Made by a program: the position numbers and the translations under genes. The notes under the pieces are model-generated. The model worked only from the letters and a program-made list of their open reading frames with translations, had not been told where the DNA came from and ran no database searches. A DNA stretch of 7,642 bases from Spirochaetaceae bacterium (lineage in GTDB: Bacteria > Spirochaetota > Spirochaetia > Treponematales > Breznakiellaceae). The stretch spans positions 1-7,642 of the forward strand of contig JAITXS010000016.1 in the NCBI GenBank assembly GCA_031284645.1. Direction: 5' to 3'. Below, piece by piece: positions 1 to 6,134 of this stretch (positions are counted from its first letter, which is position 1; each line of letters starts with the position of its first letter).

Positions 1-222
1 GCTATGCATATCTAACCCCATTCTGATCTACCTTTCTGTAGACCTATTATATTTTGGGCTAGATTTTTAGTTTTTAGTCGCCTGTTTTTCGGCTAGGTTT
101 TATTTTTAAGCATCACGGACACTCGGCAATTCCCTGCCAATTCCTGTTTTAAAACACAGTACTCAAAACGAGTTCGGGGGCTGATCCGTATTCAAAACAG
201 AAGTCGTTTCCATACAAGGAAA
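1..222. other. Intergenic region downstream of fliJ, no gene seen
   Basis: This AT-rich stretch follows the fliJ stop codon. Both strands carry frequent stops and I see no coding frame. It holds a 12-bp perfect palindrome TGTTTTAAAACA (145-156) and two copies of the motif GTAYTCAAAAC (159-169 and 188-198). On the minus strand there is an exact TATAAT (46-51) without a convincing -35 box; it might belong to a promoter for a gene to the left of the window. No strong intrinsic terminator is visible, so the fliJ transcript may continue. Confidence 0.6.
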
Positions 223-645
223 TCAGTCTTGGCGCTGCCGCCATAGATCTTCAATTTGTTTTTCTTCTTCGGTTAAAGCTTCTTTTCGGTAGTGTGTAAA
301 GCGGCGTTCTTTAAGGTCTTCCATGCTTTTTAATTCTGCTTTCGCCTCAACCCAGAGTTTACGCGCCTGCTCGAATTTTTCTTCCGCCTCGCGCTTTTTT
401 TTCAAAAGGCCTTCCCTTTCATGGTTAAGACGGAGGATGTAATTTTCATATATATCGGAATTGGAAAGATTTCCGTATGAAAAACGCAATTCAGCAGTAC
501 TGTTTCGTTGTAATGTGTTTTCCTTGATTGACTCTTCTATAACGCTAAGTTCCCCTATCATCCGTCCCAGTTCGACTTTCGCCTCGTTTTCAGTCCACAG
601 GCGTATCTTCAGTGTTTTTTCAAGACGAAAATTAAACTTTTTCAT
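223..645 (-). CDS. fliJ: FliJ-like flagellar export protein
   Basis: 140-aa protein, almost wholly charged alpha-helix with a long predicted coiled coil (about residues 15-120). This matches the FliJ family in length and in its N-terminal signature (MKKFNFRLEKTLKIR, then a helix rich in E/R/K). FliJ is the soluble stalk of the flagellar type III export apparatus: it binds the FliI ATPase and FlhA and helps chaperone escort. It is the last gene of the visible operon, 46 nt after the CPxC protein gene. The ATG at 645 was chosen because it places the family N-terminus correctly, although no good Shine-Dalgarno precedes it. In Treponema pallidum fliJ is known next to fliI, so this copy, beside ribosomal genes and with no fliI in view, could be a relocated gene, a paralogue, or another coiled-coil protein of the motor. 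Confidence 0.72.
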   Translation of the reverse strand: MKKFNFRLEKTLKIRLWTENEAKVELGRMIGELSVIEESIKENTLQRNSTAELRFSYGNLSNSDIYENYILRLNHEREGLLKKKREAEEKFEQARKLWVEAKAELKSMEDLKERRFTHYRKEALTEEEKQIEDLWRQRQD

Positions 646-691
646 TGATATGCGCCATATAAAAAACCATATCTTTACGAGCAGACGGGGA

Positions 692-1282
692 TCAAGTCAT
701 TGAAAAATGGTCGGCGATATGGGATCTCCAAGCGGCCCGCGTATCGTTTTTTTCCCATTCAATAATTTTTTTTATTTTAAAACAGCGCTTATCCTCCGGT
801 TTAAAATCAATAATACCAAAACGCCCACCGCCTATATAAGTTAACACTTGGCCTTTAACGAGCGCTTCGTTTTCAGTAATTTTATCCCGCACACAGTCAA
901 AATGAGCGACTTCGCCGCTTACCTTATCTGTAATCGCGGCAGACACATCCTCTATCACATTTTTGCATATCGGGCAAAGCGGAGTGGGTATAGGGCTCCT
1001 TAACAAATCCGGGGGAGTCCATTTCGGCCTTAGGAAACCGGGACGGCCTTTGTTTTTTTCTTTAGGAGCATCACGCCAGCCGCGCTGCCGGTCATTCTGG
1101 CGCTGGTTATTCCGCTGACGCATATCAACTTGAGTTTTTGTCTGAGAAAAGAAAGGACGCTTTTCACCCTCGGGACGGTTTTCGACCTGCGGCTTATCCT
1201 GTTTTTTCTCATTCCGATTCCGTTGGTGATTATTATTCCATCCGTTTTTATTATAAGGTCCCCTCCCATTTCCGTTCGTCAT
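692..1282 (-). CDS. Uncharacterised protein, disordered Asn/Arg/Gln-rich N-terminus and CPxC...HxxC C-terminal domain
   Basis: 196-aa protein of unknown function. Residues 1-90 are low-complexity and hydrophilic (N, R, Q, K, G), typical of a disordered, possibly RNA-binding tail. Residues 100-196 form a compact domain with C103-P-I-C106 and H127-F-D-C130, a plausible zinc-binding set, followed by a beta-rich part (GQVLTYIGGGRFGIIDF) and a basic helix. I chose the ATG at 1282 over the in-frame GTG at 1288: AAGGGGGTGA lies just upstream with good spacing, and the GTG falls inside that ribosome-binding site. It overlaps the end of the upstream 63-aa gene by 32 nt in another frame, which suggests translational coupling. 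Its place between ribosome/tRNA genes and fliJ hints at RNA handling or motility, but nothing here shows which. Confidence 0.85.
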   Translation of the reverse strand: MTNGNGRGPYNKNGWNNNHQRNRNEKKQDKPQVENRPEGEKRPFFSQTKTQVDMRQRNNQRQNDRQRGWRDAPKEKNKGRPGFLRPKWTPPDLLRSPIPTPLCPICKNVIEDVSAAITDKVSGEVAHFDCVRDKITENEALVKGQVLTYIGGGRFGIIDFKPEDKRCFKIKKIIEWEKNDTRAAWRSHIADHFSMT

Positions 1283-1442
1283 GTTCACCCCCTTGGGGAA
1301 TTCCTAAAATTCCATCGCTCAAAACCTGAGCAATGCGGGAAATTGCCCCATGCAGATAATCTTCATTATTAATTTTTTGTTTAAGTTCCGCAACCCGTGC
1401 CGGATCCGTAACTCTTTTTCTTTTTTCGAGATGCGCTGTCAT
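1251..1442 (-). CDS. Small protein with FlgM-like C-terminal helices (possible anti-sigma-28 factor)
   Basis: 63-aa protein. Start: the ATG at 1442 overlaps the yraN stop as ATGA, with GGAGA seven nt upstream; an in-frame ATG at 1457 has poorer context. The middle (RVAELKQKINNEDYLHG, then ISRIAQVLSDGIL) follows the pattern of the C-terminal sigma-binding helices of FlgM: RV..lk.ki....Y, then a short loop and a hydrophobic helix with iA...l. FlgM holds the flagellar sigma factor FliA inactive until the hook is complete. The usual FlgM N-terminal half is missing, so the family call is tentative. The tail (residues 50-63) is hydrophilic. The neighbour fliJ two genes downstream makes a motility role plausible. 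It could equally be an unrelated small helical protein. Confidence 0.75.
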   Translation of the reverse strand: MTAHLEKRKRVTDPARVAELKQKINNEDYLHGAISRIAQVLSDGILGIPQGGEHDERKWEGTL

Positions 1443-1795
1443 ATATTCTCCACCCATGCAGCGGCAATGTGCTGAAAGCCGTCCTGTCCTATAAAAATAA
1501 CATCAAAACGTATTGCCATACGATTATATTCTCGATATTTTTCAAGAAAATACTTAGCGCTTTCGATTATTCTTTTTTGTTTTTTTTTGTTAATACTTTG
1601 CTCAAGACTGTCGATAAAAAGGGAGTTCCAACTTTTTACTTCAATAAAGATAAGCGTTTCGTTTTCAATACCAATTAAGTCAATTTCACCGTAAGGAGAA
1701 CGAAAATTCCTGTCAATGATCGTTACCCCCCGTTTTTCAAGCTCTTCCGCTGCCCGCTGTTCCCCTTTCTTGCCTTTATCCCGTGAATTATCCAC
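1439..1795 (-). CDS. yraN: YraN / UPF0102 family nuclease-like protein
   Basis: 118-aa protein matching the YraN (UPF0102) family in length and motifs. An N-terminal GKKGEQRAAEEL helix carries the conserved Glu12. GEIDLI (36-41) carries Asp39, and IEVK (51-54) carries Glu52 and Lys54; together these form the restriction-endonuclease-like E...D...ExK core. The family is predicted to bind or cut DNA, but its cellular role is not settled. Translation starts at GTG (1795); the codon just before it is an in-frame stop, so no earlier start is possible, and the Shine-Dalgarno is weak. It lies 62 nt after rplS, an arrangement seen in many bacteria, and its stop overlaps the next start as ATGA. Confidence 0.93.
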   Translation of the reverse strand: MDNSRDKGKKGEQRAAEELEKRGVTIIDRNFRSPYGEIDLIGIENETLIFIEVKSWNSLFIDSLEQSINKKKQKRIIESAKYFLEKYREYNRMAIRFDVIFIGQDGFQHIAAAWVENI

Positions 1796-1827
1796 TTAAG
1801 ACGCTCACAAAAGTCATATCGAGAAAC

Positions 1828-1847
1828 GCGGGCAAATTTTTGCCCGC
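1828..1847 (-). terminator. 9-bp hairpin between rplS and yraN, possible attenuator
   Basis: Perfect inverted repeat GCGGGCAAA / TTTGCCCGC with a 2-nt spacer in the rplS-yraN gap, ten nt after the rplS stop. On the minus strand it is followed by GTTTCTC rather than a clear U-tract. It is therefore more likely a partial terminator or an RNA-stabilising 3' structure, lowering expression of the downstream genes relative to the ribosomal part, than a full stop. Confidence 0.5.
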
Positions 1848-1857
1848 ACGAATATCG

Positions 1858-2277
1858 TTATTTCTGCTCGGCCTGTACCACTGCACCCTCTGCCTGTTCT
1901 GTCCGCACCGTAACAACAGGACGAACAGCTTTTTTGCCCAAAAGCTCTTTGATTTTAGCAGCTTTACCGATTTTATTTCTGATATAGTAAAGCTTTGCCC
2001 GGCGAACTTTGCCGGCCCGAACAAGCTCAACCCGTGCGATTCGCGGTGAATGAAGCGGAAAAATCCTTTCAACACCAACCCCGTAAGAATTTTTACGAAC
2101 CATAAATGTCTTTGCCGAGCGAGAATTCTTCATCGCGATAACCAAACCCTCAAAAATCTGAATACGCTCGGTTTTCCCTTCCACAATTTTAAAGTGAACC
2201 TTAACCGTATCACCCACCTTAAATTCATCAAGGGTTTCTTTCATTTGAGCAGCTTCAATAGCCCTAATTTCATTCAT
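1858..2277 (-). CDS. rplS: 50S ribosomal protein L19
   Basis: 139-aa L19, a large-subunit protein at the interface with the 30S subunit. Diagnostic segments are visible in order: FKVGDTVKVHFKIVEG (19-34), RIQIFEGLVIAMKN, the basic TFMVRKNSYGVGVERIFPLH (57-76), and the end RAKLYYIRNKIGKAAKIKE. The usual family length is about 115-120 residues. This one has an extra C-terminal tail after KELLGKK, rich in V, E, A and Q, with no known role. It starts four nt after the trmD stop, and its Shine-Dalgarno AAGGAG lies inside the trmD 3' end, so translation is coupled. Confidence 0.97.
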   Translation of the reverse strand: MNEIRAIEAAQMKETLDEFKVGDTVKVHFKIVEGKTERIQIFEGLVIAMKNSRSAKTFMVRKNSYGVGVERIFPLHSPRIARVELVRAGKVRRAKLYYIRNKIGKAAKIKELLGKKAVRPVVTVRTEQAEGAVVQAEQK

Positions 2278-2281
2278 ACCA

Positions 2282-3238
2282 TTACTCCTTAGCAGCGTTA
2301 TCCATTCCCCGAATTAAGACAAGCGTTTCCTCGTCAAAAACACCCATATCCACACCCTTTTTAATCAAATCAGGACGCACACGCAGAGTTTTTTCAATAC
2401 GCTTTTGCAATCTCCAACGCCGAATATATTCGTGATGCCCCGATAAAAGTACATCAGGCACTTTGAGCATATCAAATATTTCAGGCCGTGTCCACTGGGG
2501 ATACTCCAAAAGTCCCCCCGTAAAACTTTCTTCCGAAAGAGAATCTGCCTTAATTACCTCGCCCACCAAACGATAAACAGCGTCAATAACAACAAGAGCG
2601 GCAACCTCACCGGAAGAAAGAACATAGTCACCCACCGAAATCTCATCATCCACATAAAGATCAATAATCCGCTGATCAATCCCTTCATAACGCCCGCAAA
2701 TAAGAATAAGTTCATCTTCCTGCGAAAGTTCCCGTGCCAACGCCTGATCAAAAAATCTCCCTGACGGTGAAAGATAAATAACCCTCGCTTTTTTTTGGGG
2801 GGAGCGGTTTTCGCTTTGCCGCGCTGCCTCCCCCAACAAGCCGCATTCATCAATGCGGCCCCTCCCCTCTCCATCCGGTCGGACACATTTTTCATCAGCT
2901 TGCAAAGATAAATCCTCCGGGCACTGTGTTTGATAGTATTCAGCTTCCCCTCCGGAGAAGTTTTTTTGATCTGCCAGCTCCGAAGTTCCGGAAAGCGCGA
3001 TTTTTTTACGTGCACCGGCGGCTTCCAGGGCGCGGGAAAGCGGCCCGGGCAGAAGGAGCATACCCGCACCTCCGCCGTAGGGAGCATCATCACAAGTTTT
3101 ATGTTTATCGCAGGCAAAATCACGGATATTAATTGCATTGTACGAAAAAATCTGCCGCTTGACGGCCTTTGCCATAATCGAACTGGCAAAATAAGTGTCA
3201 ATAATTTCAGGAAAAAGGGAAAGGATATTAATATTCAT
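2282..3238 (-). CDS. trmD: tRNA (guanine37-N1)-methyltransferase TrmD, with a large insertion
   Basis: TrmD uses S-adenosylmethionine to methylate G37 next to the anticodon, preventing +1 frameshifting. It is a dimeric trefoil-knot (SPOUT) enzyme. Seen in order: MNINILSLFPEI, DDAPYGGGAGML (50-61), VIYLSPSG (153-160), CGRYEGID (181-188), SVGDYVLSSGE (201-211), ESFTGGLLEYPQWTRP (237-252) and LLSGHHEYIRRWR (264-276). The protein has 318 residues against about 240-255 normally; residues about 81-149 are a hydrophilic insertion between the N-terminal part and VIYLSP. By alignment with E. coli TrmD, catalytic Asp169 is Glu237 here, Gly140 of the cofactor loop is Ser209 and Pro144 is Ala213; Arg154 is kept (Arg223). 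The start has no clear Shine-Dalgarno and follows a 111-nt gap after rimM. Confidence 0.95.
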   Translation of the reverse strand: MNINILSLFPEIIDTYFASSIMAKAVKRQIFSYNAINIRDFACDKHKTCDDAPYGGGAGMLLLPGPLSRALEAAGARKKIALSGTSELADQKNFSGGEAEYYQTQCPEDLSLQADEKCVRPDGEGRGRIDECGLLGEAARQSENRSPQKKARVIYLSPSGRFFDQALARELSQEDELILICGRYEGIDQRIIDLYVDDEISVGDYVLSSGEVAALVVIDAVYRLVGEVIKADSLSEESFTGGLLEYPQWTRPEIFDMLKVPDVLLSGHHEYIRRWRLQKRIEKTLRVRPDLIKKGVDMGVFDEETLVLIRGMDNAAKE

Positions 3239-3349
3239 TTTGGTAATTCACATTCGGGATAATGATTGCGTCTTCCGGCCAAAGCATTAAAAAACTCAAA
3301 CTCTACTCATAAGAAATATTCTCGAAGTATCCGGTGAAAAAACAGGTTC

Positions 3350-3901
3350 TTACTCTAAAATCCATGAGTTCAGCAGGATTGCCGTATTTTTTTCAAGGGA
3401 AATTTCACCAATAAACTCGTTTCTGAACGGGATAAAGCGTTTTTCAGCCTGGACTGCCGGTATTTTACCTGCCCCGCCATCGGAAGACAGCAGCCGGATT
3501 TCCGCAAGCAAAGCACCTCCACCCTCAACAATGTCACAAATTTCCGCCCGTACAAGGCCGCCCTCATCCACAAGGCGGATACCTTTCAGGTCTTCAATAT
3601 AGAATTCGCCTGCGCCAAGATTCGCAGCATTAGAACGCTCAACAAGTACTTCGGAGCCGCAAAGTTGTTTTGCTGCTTCCGGCGTCTCAATCCCTTTAAA
3701 TTTTACTAAAAGAACCGCACCATTTTGCTTGCATTGTTCTATTACGTATTTTTTTTCACTCTTTTTACCAAGAGAAGGTTCGCGTAAAAGCACCGCAGAA
3801 AGCTTCACAAGGTGAGCATTTTCCCCTGAAAGGGAAACCAGCCGGAGAAAGCCTTCCACTCCGAAAGGCTGCCCGACAATTGCCGTTACCAATTGCTCCA
3901 T
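3350..3901 (-). CDS. rimM: Ribosome maturation factor RimM
   Basis: 183-aa RimM, which binds ribosomal protein S19 and helps mature the head of the 30S subunit. The N-terminal beta-barrel domain begins TAIVGQPFGVEGFLRL, the family's usual opening (G..G..G). The C-terminal PRC-barrel runs from about residue 116 (EFYIEDLKGIRLVD) to the end, including RFIPFRNEFIGEISLEK and a terminal hydrophobic strand. Family length is about 165-180, so the size is normal. It lies 72 nt after khpA and 111 nt before trmD. The Shine-Dalgarno is weak: GGAAA lies 13 nt upstream of the ATG, separated by an A/T-only spacer. Confidence 0.93.
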   Translation of the reverse strand: MEQLVTAIVGQPFGVEGFLRLVSLSGENAHLVKLSAVLLREPSLGKKSEKKYVIEQCKQNGAVLLVKFKGIETPEAAKQLCGSEVLVERSNAANLGAGEFYIEDLKGIRLVDEGGLVRAEICDIVEGGGALLAEIRLLSSDGGAGKIPAVQAEKRFIPFRNEFIGEISLEKNTAILLNSWILE

Positions 3902-3973
3902 AAAAAATTAAAGTTTCCAAAAAGTTCCCCGCAATCTGTCGGGCGTCTTCCATGCGGAGCAGTGATTCTGTTA

Positions 3974-4207
3974 TCAATCAAGAATTTCAAGGATAGTCCG
4001 TTTACCGGACTTTGCCGTAGCCGCCTGTAAAACAGTACGAATAGCGCGCGCAATCCTGCCGTGTTTTCCAATCACCTTACCAAGGTCACCCTCTCCGACA
4101 CGAAGCTCCAAAACAACTGAACTTTCACTGTCAATAACAGTCACCTGAACAGCGTCCGGGGCGTCAACAAGACTCTTTGCTATATACTCAACAAGGTCCT
4201 TTTCCAT
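3974..4207 (-). CDS. khpA: KH-domain RNA-binding protein KhpA
   Basis: 77-aa single KH-domain protein of the KhpA/YlqC family. The RNA-binding loop GKHG (47-50) sits in VIGKHGRIARAIRTVLQ, the type expected for a KH domain. KhpA proteins are small RNA chaperones that in several bacteria pair with KhpB (Jag). It lies between rpsP and rimM, a standard order in Spirochaetes and Firmicutes. A good Shine-Dalgarno (AAGGAGAGG) precedes the ATG by about four nt, and the gene starts 26 nt after the rpsP stop. Confidence 0.94.
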   Translation of the reverse strand: MEKDLVEYIAKSLVDAPDAVQVTVIDSESSVVLELRVGEGDLGKVIGKHGRIARAIRTVLQAATAKSGKRTILEILD

Positions 4208-4233
4208 ATTCCTCTCCTTTTTCCCCTGCGTTT

Positions 4234-4500
4234 TTAGCCTTCCGCAAGATCTCCCGCATAAAAACCTTTTTTATTAAAGAGTTTACGCACCGTATCGCTT
4301 GGCAAAGCGCCCTTTCTTAACCATGTTCGGGCCTTTTCCACATCAAAAGAAAGCTGTGCTTCTTCTGCTTCAATAGGGTGATAGAAACCCAACTCGTCAA
4401 TTGTCCTTCCGTCCCGCGGCTCCCGCTTGTCCATAACAACAATCCGGTAAAAAGGCCTTTTTTTTGTGCCAAATTTTTTTAATCTGATTCTCGCGCTCAT
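4234..4500 (-). CDS. rpsP: 30S ribosomal protein S16
   Basis: 88-aa S16, an early-binding protein of the 30S body. The N-terminus MSARIRLKKFGTKKRPFYRI and the segment IDELGFYHP (34-42) are family signatures, and DVEKARTWLRKGALPSDTV (53-71) is the typical C-terminal helix region. Length is normal. It is the first gene of the operon, with AAGGAG (4506-4511) before the ATG and a short leader of about 18 nt after the predicted promoter. The ffh gene that often precedes rpsP in other phyla is absent here. Confidence 0.97.
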   Translation of the reverse strand: MSARIRLKKFGTKKRPFYRIVVMDKREPRDGRTIDELGFYHPIEAEEAQLSFDVEKARTWLRKGALPSDTVRKLFNKKGFYAGDLAEG

Positions 4501-4524
4501 ACTTACTCCTTCAGCTATTGTATT

Positions 4525-4553
4525 ATCTTATGAAAAAGCCCCCCGGATGTCAA
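4525..4553 (-). promoter_or_regulatory. Promoter of the rpsP-fliJ operon
   Basis: A perfect -35 box TTGACA (4548-4553), a 17-nt spacer and a -10 box TAAGAT (4525-4530) lie directly upstream of rpsP. Initiation would be near 4518, giving a leader of about 18 nt that contains only the Shine-Dalgarno. The spacer includes a G6 run. No other comparable promoter is visible within the operon. Confidence 0.8.
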
Positions 4554-4701
4554 GGGAGCGCGCACGTTACCATGATTAATCCGGGCAGAAATGAGGATGG
4601 TCACGCCGACAGGGACAAATGGACTGTAGAGCTAAGCGGCAGAAAAATGGGCAGAGGATTTAAGAATGATCAGCTACCTGGACAGCCCAAACTCAATTGC
4701 A

Positions 4702-4839
4702 CTACTTTTTACCCTTTACGCATTTTGCGATGATCGCCATAATACAGGCGATGCTGCCGCAAACGATAAACATTCCCAACATTCCTTTCCACATAATATC
4801 AAGTGAATCAAATACATTTTTCAAAATTGTTTCATCCAT
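4702..4839 (-). CDS. OadG-related small membrane subunit of the sodium pump
   Basis: 45-aa protein starting at ATG 4839, 16 nt after the oadB stop, with a strong Shine-Dalgarno (AAAAGGAGG). It has a short charged N-terminus (MDETILKNVFDSLDI), then MWKGMLGMFIVCGSIAC and further hydrophobic residues to about residue 38 (one membrane helix), and a basic tail ending KCVKGKK, so the C-terminus probably stays cytoplasmic. The W-K-G-M-L-G-F motif before a single helix resembles very small OadG-related subunits encoded beside beta subunits of Na+-translocating decarboxylases. In classical pumps, gamma links the biotin-bearing alpha subunit to beta; this one lacks the long gamma C-terminal tail. The similarity is by motif and position only. 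It is short enough to be missed by gene callers. Confidence 0.85.
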   Translation of the reverse strand: MDETILKNVFDSLDIMWKGMLGMFIVCGSIACIMAIIAKCVKGKK

Positions 4840-4855
4840 CGTATCACGCCTCCTT

Positions 4856-5995
4856 TTACAGGTGATTTATGACCAAACTCAACACCAAACCGCTTGCCAC
4901 AACAGAGGCGATCTGTCCCGAAACATTCGCGCTTACCGCATGCATCAAAAATATATTGGTGGGGTCTTCTTTTAACGCAAGTTTCTGAATAACCCGGGCC
5001 GACATGGGGAAGGCGGAAATTCCCGCCGCGCCAATCATGGGATTTACCTTCTTTTTCAGGAAGACATTGATGAATTTAACAAACAACACACCTCCGATAG
5101 TATCAAAAATGAACGCGACGAGTCCAAGTCCGAGAATTTTAACGGTATCAACCGTGATAAACTCATCAGCTTTCATGGTAAAAGCGATGGTTAGACCCAA
5201 CAGCAATGTTATCAGGTTTGAAAGGCTCTGTTGTGCGGTTTGGGAAAGGGCTTCCAGAACGCCGCATTCACGGATAAGATTACCGAACATCAAAAATCCG
5301 ATTAGGGCAAGCGCCGCCGGAGAAATAAACCCCACGATAATCGTTACCACGATGGGGAAAATTATTTTCAAAAGGCGCGGAATCTCATTGCTGGCTACGA
5401 CATCCATACGTATCATCCGCTCTTTTTTTGTCGTAACCATTTTTATCGCAAAGGGCTGGATGATGGGCACCATAGACATATAAGAGTAGGCCGCCACTGC
5501 GATAGGCCCCAGATAGGATGAATGAAGTACCTGTGAGACCAGTATAGTTGTAGGCCCGTCCGCAGCGCCTATAATACCTATGGCCGCTGCATCCGTCAGG
5601 CTAAAGCCCAAAAGACAGGACAGGCTTATAGTCGCAAATATACCGAAGTGTGCGCCGGCTCCAAAAAGAAAGTATATCGGACGGGAGAGCAGCGGGGAAA
5701 AGTCTATCATAGCTCCTATGCCGATAAAAAGGAGCAGGGGCAGCACTTCCGAAGCATTTATACCTTTTTCAAAAAGCCACTGTATTGCCCCGTGGGTCTC
5801 TCCGACGCCGGGCATCATCTGATTCAGTACGCCGCTTAAAGGCAGATTGACCAGTATCGCTCCGAAGCCCATAGGCAGAAGCAGGGCCGGTTCATATTCC
5901 TTCGCTATAGCAAGATATATGAGGATAAAGCCCACTGCGAACATTACAATCTGTTTCCATGTTAACGCAAGAAAACCATCTGCCAAAAATTCCAT
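4856..5995 (-). CDS. oadB: Na+-translocating decarboxylase beta subunit (OadB family)
   Basis: 379-aa polytopic membrane protein. It decarboxylates carboxybiotin and exports Na+ in oxaloacetate, methylmalonyl-CoA or glutaconyl-CoA decarboxylase complexes. Residues known from Klebsiella OadB are all found at consistent offsets: Asp203 as Asp146 (GAADGPTT), Tyr229 as Tyr172, Asn373 as Asn318 and Gly377 as Gly322 (NPMIGAAG), Ser382 as Ser327, Arg389 as Arg334, and Asn412 as Asn357 (ANVSG). It is shorter than the 433-aa Klebsiella protein, mainly at the N-terminus, as in many methylmalonyl-type beta subunits. A GGAGGG site lies six nt before the ATG. No alpha or biotin-carrier subunit is encoded in the window, so the substrate cannot be decided and the carboxyltransferase must come from elsewhere. 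Confidence 0.95.
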   Translation of the reverse strand: MEFLADGFLALTWKQIVMFAVGFILIYLAIAKEYEPALLLPMGFGAILVNLPLSGVLNQMMPGVGETHGAIQWLFEKGINASEVLPLLLFIGIGAMIDFSPLLSRPIYFLFGAGAHFGIFATISLSCLLGFSLTDAAAIGIIGAADGPTTILVSQVLHSSYLGPIAVAAYSYMSMVPIIQPFAIKMVTTKKERMIRMDVVASNEIPRLLKIIFPIVVTIIVGFISPAALALIGFLMFGNLIRECGVLEALSQTAQQSLSNLITLLLGLTIAFTMKADEFITVDTVKILGLGLVAFIFDTIGGVLFVKFINVFLKKKVNPMIGAAGISAFPMSARVIQKLALKEDPTNIFLMHAVSANVSGQIASVVASGLVLSLVINHL

Positions 5996-6031
5996 AAATT
6001 TCCCTCCAGAACTTTTTCCGACCTGTGTCGG

Positions 6032-6063
6032 GACAGCTTTAAAATCATGATTTTAAAGCTGTC
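6032..6063. promoter_or_regulatory. 32-bp perfect palindrome in the oadB leader
   Basis: Two 16-nt arms, GACAGCTTTAAAATCA and its exact reverse complement, meet with no spacer. The palindrome begins about ten nt downstream of the predicted -10 box and ends 36 nt before the oadB ATG. It could be an operator for a dimeric repressor placed at about +1 to +35, or a leader RNA hairpin. Neither strand has a following U-tract, so it is not a normal terminator. A second small stem, CCGAC-ACAG-GTCGG (minus strand, 6018-6031), lies between it and the ribosome-binding site. Confidence 0.8.
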
Positions 6064-6073
6064 TTCAGTAATT

Positions 6074-6102
6074 AATATATATAGCTTATTGGGGAATGTA
6101 AA
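6074..6102 (-). promoter_or_regulatory. Promoter of oadB
   Basis: -35 box TTTACA (6097-6102), a 17-nt spacer and -10 box TATATT (6074-6079), each matching the consensus at five of six positions. Initiation would fall near 6067, just before the 32-bp palindrome. The surrounding sequence is AT-rich and no other promoter lies between it and oadB. Confidence 0.7.
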
Positions 6103-6134
6103 GGTTTTTCGCCCGTTCGCAGTTCAAGCGACGC

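Noticed and set aside
207..222. Hairpin TTTCC/GGAAA directly after the fliJ stop as a terminator
   Set aside because: The stem is only five bp of weak pairs and no U-tract follows.
1283..1288. GTG start two codons upstream for the CPxC protein
   Set aside because: This GTG overlaps the AAGGGGGTGA ribosome-binding site; the ATG at 1282 has the right spacing.
2554..3201. Long minus-strand frame of 215 codons within trmD
   Set aside because: It lies out of frame inside trmD, has no family motifs, and trmD itself has clear conserved motifs over the same bases.
5004..5483. Plus-strand frame of 159 codons opposite oadB
   Set aside because: It is antisense to a well-conserved membrane protein, with no ribosome-binding site and no recognisable domain.
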